Notes under the pieces: model-generated | What the model saw: the letters and a program-made list of their open reading frames with translations, nothing else | Databases searched by the model: none | What the model was told of the DNA's origin: nothing | Shown here: in pieces, positions 58,193 through 64,000 of the stretch | Numbering within the stretch: position 1 is the stretch's first letter | Layout of the letters: each line of letters opens with the position of its first letter | Translations under genes and position numbers: made by a program | Source of the DNA: Amaricoccus solimangrovi | Lineage (GTDB): Bacteria > Pseudomonadota > Alphaproteobacteria > Rhodobacterales > Rhodobacteraceae | Reading direction: 5' to 3' | Length of the DNA: 64,000 bases | NCBI RefSeq assembly: GCF_006385685.1 | Contig: NZ_VFRP01000009.1 | Coordinates: 62,001-126,000, forward strand

Positions 58193-58993
58193 GTGCCGGC
58201 CTCCCCGGCGATGGTCGAGGTCGACGACCTCCGGATGCATTTCGGCGGCATCCATGCGGTGGATGGCGCCTCGATCCGGATCGCGAAGAGCTCGATCACC
58301 GGCCTGATCGGCCCGAACGGCGCCGGGAAATCGACGCTGTTCAACGTGATCGCCGGGCATTTCGCCCCGACCTCCGGCACCGTGCGGCTCGACGGGGAGG
58401 ACATCACCGGCCTTCCGCCGCACGAACTCTTCCACAAGGGGCTGCTCCGGACCTTCCAGACCGCGCATGAATTCGGCACGCTGACGGTCCGCGAGAACCT
58501 GATGATGGTCCCGCCCGGCCAGCCGGGCGAGACGCTCTGGAACGCCTGGTTCCGCCCCGGCGCGGTCCGCGCCCGCGAGGCGATGGTGCGGGAGCGCGCC
58601 GACGAGGTGATCGACTTCCTCGAGATCGGCCATGTCGCGGAGGAATACGCGGGCAACCTCTCCGGCGGGCAGAAGAAGCTGCTGGAACTCGGCCGCACGA
58701 TGATGGTCGATGCGAAGATCGTCTTTCTCGACGAGGTCGGCGCGGGGGTGAACCGGACGCTGCTCCGGACCATCGGCGATGCGATTGTCCGGCTCAACCG
58801 CGAGCGCGGCTATACCTTCTGCCTGATCGAGCACGACATGGATTTCATCGCCCGCCTCTGCGACCCGGTGATCGTGATGGCCGAGGGCAAGGTGCTGGCG
58901 GAGGGACCGCCCGACGTCGTGCGCGCCGACGAGGCGGTGATCGAGGCCTATCTCGGCCGCGGCCTGCGCAACAAGCCGGGAGCGCCGGCATGA
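58193..58993 (+). CDS. livG: ABC transporter ATP-binding protein, LivG type
   Basis: This 266-residue ATPase has Walker A GLIGPNGAGKSTLFN, the LivG-type FQTAHEFGTLTVRENLM, signature NLSGGQKKLLELGR and Walker B KIVFLDEVGAGVN. LIEHDMDFIARLCDPVIVMAEGKVLAEG follows. The Walker B neighbourhood reads LDEVGAGVN rather than the usual LDEPxAGLN, a modest deviation. The start is GTG at 58193, or ATG at 58211. It is 6 bp after the binding-protein gene and overlaps the next ATPase gene by 4 bp. Confidence 0.93.
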   Translation: MPASPAMVEVDDLRMHFGGIHAVDGASIRIAKSSITGLIGPNGAGKSTLFNVIAGHFAPTSGTVRLDGEDITGLPPHELFHKGLLRTFQTAHEFGTLTVRENLMMVPPGQPGETLWNAWFRPGAVRAREAMVRERADEVIDFLEIGHVAEEYAGNLSGGQKKLLELGRTMMVDAKIVFLDEVGAGVNRTLLRTIGDAIVRLNRERGYTFCLIEHDMDFIARLCDPVIVMAEGKVLAEGPPDVVRADEAVIEAYLGRGLRNKPGAPA

Positions 58994-59694
58994 GCTTCCT
59001 GAGCGCCCGGGCGATGACCGGCGGCTACGGCGCGACCGACATCCTGCACGGCTGCGCCATCGCGGTGGAGCGCGGCGAGATCGCGGTGATCGTGGGACCG
59101 AACGGCGCCGGCAAGTCCACCGCGATGAAGGCGATCTTCGGCATGCTGCGCCTGCGCGAGGGCGAGGTCCGGCTCGACGGCGAGCCGATCACCGCCCTCT
59201 CCCCGCAGGAGCGCGTCCGCCGCGGCATGGGCTTCGTGCCCCAGGTCAACAACGTCTTCGCCTCGATGTCGGTCGCGGAGAACCTGGAGATGGGCGCCTT
59301 CATCCGCGAGGACGACTATTCCGAGACGATGGAGCAGGTCTTCTCGCTCTTCCCGATCCTCTACGAGAAGCGCGCGCAGGCGGCGGGCGAACTTTCCGGC
59401 GGCCAGCGCCAGCAGGTCGCCGTCGGCCGGGCGCTGATGACGCGGCCGAAGCTCCTGATGCTCGACGAGCCGACGGCGGGGGTCTCGCCGATCGTGATGG
59501 ACGAGCTTTTCGACAAGATCATCGAGATCGCGCGCACCGGCATCTCGATCCTGATGGTCGAGCAGAACGCGCGCCAGGCGCTCAACATCGCCGACAAGGG
59601 CTATGTGCTGGTCCAGGGCCGCAACCGCTACACCGACACCGGAGAGGCGCTGCTCGCCGATCCGGAAGTGCGCAGGACCTTCCTGGGGGGCTGA
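58990..59694 (+). CDS. livF: ABC transporter ATP-binding protein, LivF type
   Basis: This 234-residue ATPase has Walker A IVGPNGAGKSTAMKAIFG, the Q-loop FVPQVNNVFASMSVAENLEMGAF, signature ELSGGQRQQVAVGRALM, Walker B LLMLDEPTAGVSP and the H-loop area SILMVEQNARQALNIADKGYVL. It forms the nucleotide-binding pair with the LivG-type protein. Overlaps of 4 bp upstream and 1 bp downstream (TGATG) indicate tight translational coupling. Confidence 0.94.
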   Translation: MSFLSARAMTGGYGATDILHGCAIAVERGEIAVIVGPNGAGKSTAMKAIFGMLRLREGEVRLDGEPITALSPQERVRRGMGFVPQVNNVFASMSVAENLEMGAFIREDDYSETMEQVFSLFPILYEKRAQAAGELSGGQRQQVAVGRALMTRPKLLMLDEPTAGVSPIVMDELFDKIIEIARTGISILMVEQNARQALNIADKGYVLVQGRNRYTDTGEALLADPEVRRTFLGG

Positions 59695-60707
59695 TGGAGA
59701 ATTTTCTGAACGCCCTGGTGCTCTTCACCAATTTCGTCGTGATCCCGGCGACGACCTATGGCGCGCAGCTCGCGCTCGGCGCGCTCGGGGTCACGCTGAT
59801 CTACACGGTGCTGCGCTTCTCGAACTTCGCCCATGGCGACCTGATGGCCTTCGGCACGATGCTGACGATCATGGTCACCTGGGGCCTCCAGGCGCTCGGC
59901 ATCGGCATCGCGCCGCTGCCGACCGCGCTGCTCGCGCTGCCGGTCGGGATGATCGGCGCGACGGCGCTCGCGCTCCTGACCGACCGCTGGGTCTTCGCCT
60001 TCTACCGTCACCGGCGGGCGGATCCGGTGATCTTCGTGATCGCCTCGGTCGGGGTGATGTTCGTCTACAACGCGATCACGCGCTTCTTCATCGGCGTCGG
60101 CGACCAGCGGTTCGAGGATGGCGCGCGCTTCGTGATCCGCGTGCCCGACTTCCGCGCGATGACCGGGCTCAGGGAAGGCCTCGCGCTCCGCACCTCGCAG
60201 GTGCTGACCGTGGTGGTGATGGCGCTCGCGGTCGCCTTCGTCTTCTGGTTCCTCAACCGCACCCGCACCGGCAAGTCGATGCGCGCCTATTCCGACAACG
60301 AGGATCTCGCGCTCCTCTCCGGGATCAGCCCCGGCCATGTGGTGCGGGTGACCTGGGTGCTCGCGGCCTGTCTCGCGACGCTCGCGGGCGTGCTCTACGG
60401 GCTCGACAAGTCGTTCAATCCCTTCGTCTACTTCCAGCTCCTGCTGCCGATCTTCGCCTCGGCGATCGTGGGCGGGATCGGCCAGCCGGTCGGCGCGGTC
60501 GTGGGCGGCTTCGTCGTCGCCTTCTCCGAGGTCACGCTCACCTACGCCTACAAGGGCGTGCTGACCTATCTCCTGCCGGAGGGCATGGCGCCGGAGGGCC
60601 TCGTCCAGCTGCTCGGCACCGACTACAAGTTCGCGGTTTCCTTCGTCATCCTCGTGATCGTGCTGCTCGTCCGGCCGACCGGGATCTTCAGGGGCAAGGT
60701 GGTATGA
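59694..60707 (+). CDS. livH: ABC transporter permease, LivH type
   Basis: This 337-residue permease has about eight membrane segments. LivH features are LALGALGVTLIYTVLRFSNFAHGDLMAFGTM, FVIASVGVMFVYNAITRFFIG, SMRAYSDNEDLALLSGI (the coupling loop contacting the ATPases) and ILPIFASAIVGGIGQPVGAVVGGF-like sequence. Its stop overlaps the livM start by 4 bp. Confidence 0.94.
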   Translation: MENFLNALVLFTNFVVIPATTYGAQLALGALGVTLIYTVLRFSNFAHGDLMAFGTMLTIMVTWGLQALGIGIAPLPTALLALPVGMIGATALALLTDRWVFAFYRHRRADPVIFVIASVGVMFVYNAITRFFIGVGDQRFEDGARFVIRVPDFRAMTGLREGLALRTSQVLTVVVMALAVAFVFWFLNRTRTGKSMRAYSDNEDLALLSGISPGHVVRVTWVLAACLATLAGVLYGLDKSFNPFVYFQLLLPIFASAIVGGIGQPVGAVVGGFVVAFSEVTLTYAYKGVLTYLLPEGMAPEGLVQLLGTDYKFAVSFVILVIVLLVRPTGIFRGKVV

Positions 60708-62011
60708 CCGGAGCCGCGCGCGTCCTCGCCCTCTACGCCGTCATGGCGGCGCTGATCCTTCTCGTCGGCCTGCTGCAGAGCTGGACGGTGGCGCTGGCGA
60801 TCCTGCAGCTCTCGCTCATCTCGGCGATCATGTCGCTCGGGGCGAACATCCAGTGGGGCTACGCCGGGCTCTTCAACGCGGGCGTGATGGGCTTCGCCGC
60901 GCTCGGGGGCGTGGCGGGCGTGCTCGTCGCGATGCCGCCGGTCGCGGGCGCGCTCGCGGCGGGCGGGCTCGACCTCGGGCTCGCGATCCTGACGGTGCTC
61001 GCCACCGCCGCGCTGATCCTCTTCCTGCGGCCCCGGCTGCCGGACCTCATCCGGACGCCCGCGACGCTCGTGCTGGCCTTCCTCGGCTATCTCGCAATGC
61101 GGCGTTTCCTCGACCCGGCCTCCGCCGCGATCGGAAGCGCGACCGGGGCGCAGGGTTACATGGGCGGGCTGGGGCTGCCGATCCTGATCGCCTGGCCGGT
61201 CGGCGGGCTCTTCGCGGCCGGGGCGGCCTGGCTCGTCGGCAAGGTCGCGCTCGGCCTGCGCTCCGACTATCTCGCGATCGCGACGCTCGGCATCGCCGAG
61301 ATCATCCTCGCGGTGCTGAAGAACGAGAACTGGCTGACCCGCGGCGTGAAGAACGTGACCGGCATCCCGCGCCCGGTCCCCGACGAGATCGTGCTGCAAC
61401 AGCAGCCCTGGGTGATCGACCTCGCCGCGCGCTTCGGCTCGGACCCGGTGATGACGGCGGCGGTGGTCTCGCGGCTCTGGTACGCGGTGCTCTTCGCCAT
61501 CGTGCTCGCGATCCTGCTCTGGCTCTCGGAACGGGCGCTCCGCTCTCCCTGGGGCCGGATGATGCGCGCGATCCGCGACAACCGCGACGCGGCGGAGGCG
61601 ATGGGCAAGGACGTGACGCGGCGCCACCTGCGCGTCTTCGTGCTCGGCTCGGCGGTGGTCGGGATCGCGGGCGCGATGCTCGTGACGCTCGACGGCCAGT
61701 TCACGCCGGCGAGCTACAACCCGCTGCGCTACACCTTCCTGATCTGGGTGATGGTGATCGTCGGCGGCTCCGGCAACAACTGGGGCGCGGTGCTGGGCGG
61801 CTTCCTGATCTGGTACGTCTGGGTCGTGGCCGAGCCGATCGGCAACTGGCTCACCGCGCATCTCGCCGCGCTGGCGAGCCCCGGCGGCTGGTGGGACAGC
61901 CACCTGCGCGCCGCCGCGCCGCATTTCCGGCCGCTGCTGATGGGGCTGATCCTGCTCGTGACGCTGCGCTTCGCGCCCCGGGGGCTGATCCCCGAGGCGC
62001 GCGGGCGGTAG
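60704..62011 (+). CDS. livM: ABC transporter permease, LivM type
   Basis: This 435-residue permease has AIMSLGANIQWGYAGLFNAGVMGFAALGG, LRSDYLAIATLGIAEIILAVLKNENWLT, the coupling loop RMMRAIRDNRDAAEAMGKDVTRRHLRVF and VMVIVGGSGNNWGAVLGGF. It is longer than common LivM because of an extra hydrophobic stretch after residue 90. The ATG at 60704 was taken because the longer upstream frame overlaps livH. It ends 3 bp from the convergent lysozyme-inhibitor gene. Confidence 0.94.
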   Translation: MTGAARVLALYAVMAALILLVGLLQSWTVALAILQLSLISAIMSLGANIQWGYAGLFNAGVMGFAALGGVAGVLVAMPPVAGALAAGGLDLGLAILTVLATAALILFLRPRLPDLIRTPATLVLAFLGYLAMRRFLDPASAAIGSATGAQGYMGGLGLPILIAWPVGGLFAAGAAWLVGKVALGLRSDYLAIATLGIAEIILAVLKNENWLTRGVKNVTGIPRPVPDEIVLQQQPWVIDLAARFGSDPVMTAAVVSRLWYAVLFAIVLAILLWLSERALRSPWGRMMRAIRDNRDAAEAMGKDVTRRHLRVFVLGSAVVGIAGAMLVTLDGQFTPASYNPLRYTFLIWVMVIVGGSGNNWGAVLGGFLIWYVWVVAEPIGNWLTAHLAALASPGGWWDSHLRAAAPHFRPLLMGLILLVTLRFAPRGLIPEARGR

Positions 62012-62014
62012 CGC

Positions 62015-62623
62015 CTATTTCCCCAGCGCGCAGGGCGCCGGCGCCATCAGCGCCGGCCCCTCGAAGGTCGCCTCGCCGCCCTTTTCCCAGAAGACGTAAT
62101 GCCCGCCGTTGTCCTCGTCCGAATAGCGCGCGCCCGAGCCGCTGGCGGTCTGGTCGAGCACGAGATCCATGTCGCCCCAGGCGAGCGAGAGATAGCCCGG
62201 CTCGGTGTTGACGAAGACGGCGGCGAGCGGATCGGCGATCGTCTCGCAGCTGATCCCGACGGGGCCGACCACCGGCGCGTCGCCCCGCGCGGCCGGAACC
62301 GCGCGCACCAGCGCCGCGATCCGCCGCACGTATGCCTGCTTCGCGCAAAGCTCCGGCGCGCCCGCTGACCAGCAATCATCCCGCGCGGTCAGCCAGGCCT
62401 TCTGATCGGCGGCGAGCGAGGCCGGGGCGCCCGGCGCCGCCTCGGCACGGTCGTAGATCCCGCCGAGCACGCCGTCCAGCGTGGCGAGGCCGGGGCTGGC
62501 GCAGATCCCCTTCTCCGCCGCCGAGGCGGCCGCGCCGCAGTCGAAACTCGCATCTCCGGCGAGGGCGTGGCTCAGCGGAGCCCCGGCCAGGGCGAGAGCG
62601 AGACACGCCGAGCGAATGCGCAT
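62015..62623 (-). CDS. Secreted double lysozyme-inhibitor-like protein (LprI plus MliC domains)
   Basis: This 202-residue protein has a signal peptide (residues 1-22) and two small domains. Residues 27-108 are LprI/DUF1311-like: FDCGAAASAAEKGICASPGLATLDGVLGGIYDRA, then AWLTARDDCW and ELCAKQAYVRRIAAL, with four Cys. Residues 124-198 are MliC-like: ISCETIADPLAAVFVN, then SGSGARYSDEDNGGHYVFWEKGGEATFEG. The SGSGARYS motif (161-168) is the loop that plugs the lysozyme active site in MliC/PliC. It should act in the periplasm against C-type lysozyme. Fusion of two inhibitor types is notable. Confidence 0.85.
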   Translation of the reverse strand: MRIRSACLALALAGAPLSHALAGDASFDCGAAASAAEKGICASPGLATLDGVLGGIYDRAEAAPGAPASLAADQKAWLTARDDCWSAGAPELCAKQAYVRRIAALVRAVPAARGDAPVVGPVGISCETIADPLAAVFVNTEPGYLSLAWGDMDLVLDQTASGSGARYSDEDNGGHYVFWEKGGEATFEGPALMAPAPCALGK

Positions 62624-62734
62624 GCGAATCCTCCCATTTTCGCGAAGCTTAGCGCGAAATCCGCGCCCGCGCCCCCTCCATGGCCCGGCCCGGCTTGCGG
62701 CGGCGCGGCAAGTGACGCATGGAGGGCGCGAACC

Positions 62735-62755
62735 ATGGAAAAGGTGACGCAGTGA
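62735..62755 (+). other. Six-codon reading frame overlapping the aldo/keto reductase start
   Basis: ATG at 62735 reads MEKVTQ and stops with TGA at 62753-62755, overlapping the GTG start at 62752. It could couple initiation at the GTG, or be chance. Confidence 0.25.
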
Positions 62756-63798
62756 AGTATCGCGATCTCGGCCGCGACGGTCTCAACGTTTCGGAATTCT
62801 GCCTCGGCACGATGACCTGGGGCAGCCAGAACACGCCCGAGGAAGCCTTCTCGCAGATCGACCTCGCGCTCGAACGCGGGATCAATCTCATCGACACCGC
62901 CGAGATGTATCCGACCACCCCGCTCCGCGCCGAGACCGTGGGCGAGACCGAGCGGATCATCGGCCGCTGGCTCAGTGCCAGCGGCGGGCGCGACAGGCTC
63001 GCGATCGCGACCAAGATCACCGGCGAGGGCAGTTCGGTCATCGATCGCGGCGGCGCGCCGATCTCGCCCGCGGCGCTGCGCCAGGCGCTCGAGGGAAGCC
63101 TCCGCCGGCTCGGGACCGATCACGTCGACCTCTACCAGCTGCACTGGCCCAACCGCGGCTCCTACCATTTCCGCAAGCACTGGAACTTCGCCCCCGAGAC
63201 GCAGGGCGGGGGCGTGGAAGAGGACATGCTCGCGATCCTGAGAACGATCCGGGAGCTCCGCGACGAGGGCAAGCTGCGCCACTTCGGCCTCTCGAACGAA
63301 TCTGCCTGGGGGACGGCGACCTTCCTGAAGCTCGCCGAGCGGGAGAACCTGCCCCGCGTGGTCTCGGTGCAGAACGAATACAACCTGATGTGCCGACTCT
63401 ACGATCTCGATCTGGCCGAGCTCTCGCATCACGAAAACGTCGGCCTGCTCGCCTATTCGCCGCTCGCGGCCGGGCTCCTGACCGGCAAATACGCCGGCGG
63501 CGCCCGGCCCGACGGTTCGCGCGAGGCGGTCAACCGGAACAATCTCGGTGGCCGGATCTCGAAATTCTCGGAACCGGTGGCGGAGGAATATGTCGGCCTC
63601 GCGCGCGAACACGGGCTCGATCCGGCCCGGATGGCGCTCGCCTTCTGCGCCTCGCGCCCGTTCATGGGCTCGGTGATCCTCGGCGCCACGACGCTCGAAC
63701 AGCTCGAGACCGACATCGCGGCGGCGGAGCTCACGCTGCCGGAGGCGGTGCTGGCCGGCATCGCCGCGATCCATCGCCGCTTTCCGGTGCCGATGTGA
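62752..63798 (+). CDS. NADP-dependent aldo/keto reductase, Tas-like
   Basis: This 348-residue TIM-barrel oxidoreductase has VKYRDLGRDGLNVSEFCLGTMTWG, INLIDTAEMYPTTP (catalytic Asp and Tyr), IIGRWL, LAIATKITG (Lys), DLYQLHWPNRG (His), GLSNESAWG, VQNEYNLMCR, LAYSPLAAGLLTGKY and VILGATTLEQL. The sequence matches the Tas family of E. coli, whose true substrate is uncertain. The start is probably GTG at 62752; ATG at 62719 is in frame but adds residues unlike the family. Its stop overlaps the next gene's start by 4 bp. Confidence 0.9.
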   Translation: MKYRDLGRDGLNVSEFCLGTMTWGSQNTPEEAFSQIDLALERGINLIDTAEMYPTTPLRAETVGETERIIGRWLSASGGRDRLAIATKITGEGSSVIDRGGAPISPAALRQALEGSLRRLGTDHVDLYQLHWPNRGSYHFRKHWNFAPETQGGGVEEDMLAILRTIRELRDEGKLRHFGLSNESAWGTATFLKLAERENLPRVVSVQNEYNLMCRLYDLDLAELSHHENVGLLAYSPLAAGLLTGKYAGGARPDGSREAVNRNNLGGRISKFSEPVAEEYVGLAREHGLDPARMALAFCASRPFMGSVILGATTLEQLETDIAAAELTLPEAVLAGIAAIHRRFPVPM

Positions 63799-64000
63799 GC
63801 GCCGCCGGCGTCGTCCTTTACGGCCATCCCGACTCGGGCCATGCCTGCAAGGTCGCGCTGGCCCTGGCGCTGGCGGGCGTCGCGCATCGGACGGTCCGGA
63901 TCGACATCTGGGCGCCGCCCGCGACCCGGCCGGCCGCCTTCCTCGCCGCGAGCCCCTTCGCGGAGGTTCCGCTCCTGATGATCGACGGGGTGACGCTGGT
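63795..64000 (+). CDS. Glutathione S-transferase, N-terminal part (cut by window edge)
   Basis: From GTG at 63795 the protein reads VVLYGHPDSGHACKVALALALAGVAHRTVRIDI, then FLAASPFAEVPLLMIDGVTLV, the thioredoxin-fold G-site of a GST. About 68 codons are visible. The GTG overlaps the aldo/keto reductase stop by 4 bp, so the two are one transcript. It belongs to a different GST subgroup from the nu-class enzyme at 15931-16638. Confidence 0.82.
   Translation, partial: MSAAGVVLYGHPDSGHACKVALALALAGVAHRTVRIDIWAPPATRPAAFLAASPFAEVPLLMIDGVTL

Overview
The window is a chromosomal stretch of a high-GC alphaproteobacterium. Gene content and order point to Rhodobacterales or a near relative: a long FolB with an extra C-terminal domain, FolE2 as the GTP cyclohydrolase, glyQ and glyS split by a small membrane-anchored protein, MetZ, a class II DAHP synthase, a soluble NAD-dependent formate dehydrogenase (fdsGBA-fdhD-fdsD), and a DUF1127 gene with what looks like a CcsR/cuckoo-type small RNA behind it. 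Nearly all of the DNA is coding. I see no rRNA, tRNA, insertion sequence, prophage or CRISPR array, and the assignments rest on reading motifs, not on database searches.

Layout. 1-15.8 kb is almost all minus strand: a cut gph, folB, a SleB-type hydrolase, meaB, a PPDK-like protein with a decayed ATP site, glyS, gltS, a small DUF protein, glyQ, trkH, folE2 and metZ; one secreted CAP protein gene lies on the plus strand. 15.9-18.5 kb (plus) has a nu-class GST, a 14-bp tandem repeat, pyrC and pyrE, closed by a strong hairpin. 18.8-29.9 kb (plus) is a complete glycogen operon, glgP-glgB-glgC-glgA-pgm-glgX, meeting a convergent formate dehydrogenase operon (29.9-35.9 kb, minus) only 9 bp downstream. 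A LysR regulator sits upstream of fdsG, with two LysR-type operator candidates between them. 37.2-42.9 kb (plus) carries a SemiSWEET transporter, gnd and the opgGH osmoregulated glucan pair.

42.9-47.3 kb is an alcohol/aldehyde oxidation locus: a divergent AcoR-like regulator without an AAA+ domain, an aldehyde dehydrogenase, its DUF779 partner and a zinc alcohol dehydrogenase. Then come an orphan receiver protein, a secreted PQQ sugar dehydrogenase, a GlxA/AraC regulator, the class II DAHP synthase, serB and a UvrD/PcrA helicase. 55.0-55.3 kb (minus) is the DUF1127 gene plus the predicted small RNA. 55.8-62.0 kb (plus) has mrp/apbC and a complete branched-chain-amino-acid-type ABC transporter. 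The window ends with a double lysozyme-inhibitor protein (minus), a Tas-like aldo/keto reductase and the start of a second GST.

How the parts fit: central carbon storage (glycogen, phosphoglucomutase, 6-phosphogluconate dehydrogenase, periplasmic glucans), C1/C2 oxidation (formate, ethanol, acetaldehyde), folate and nucleotide synthesis, and envelope defence. The strongest candidates for something under-described are the DUF1127-linked anti-Shine-Dalgarno RNA, the PPDK-like protein that keeps its phosphohistidine and PEP sites but has lost the ATP site, the FolB fusion, and a near-perfect AT-rich palindrome inside glgX.
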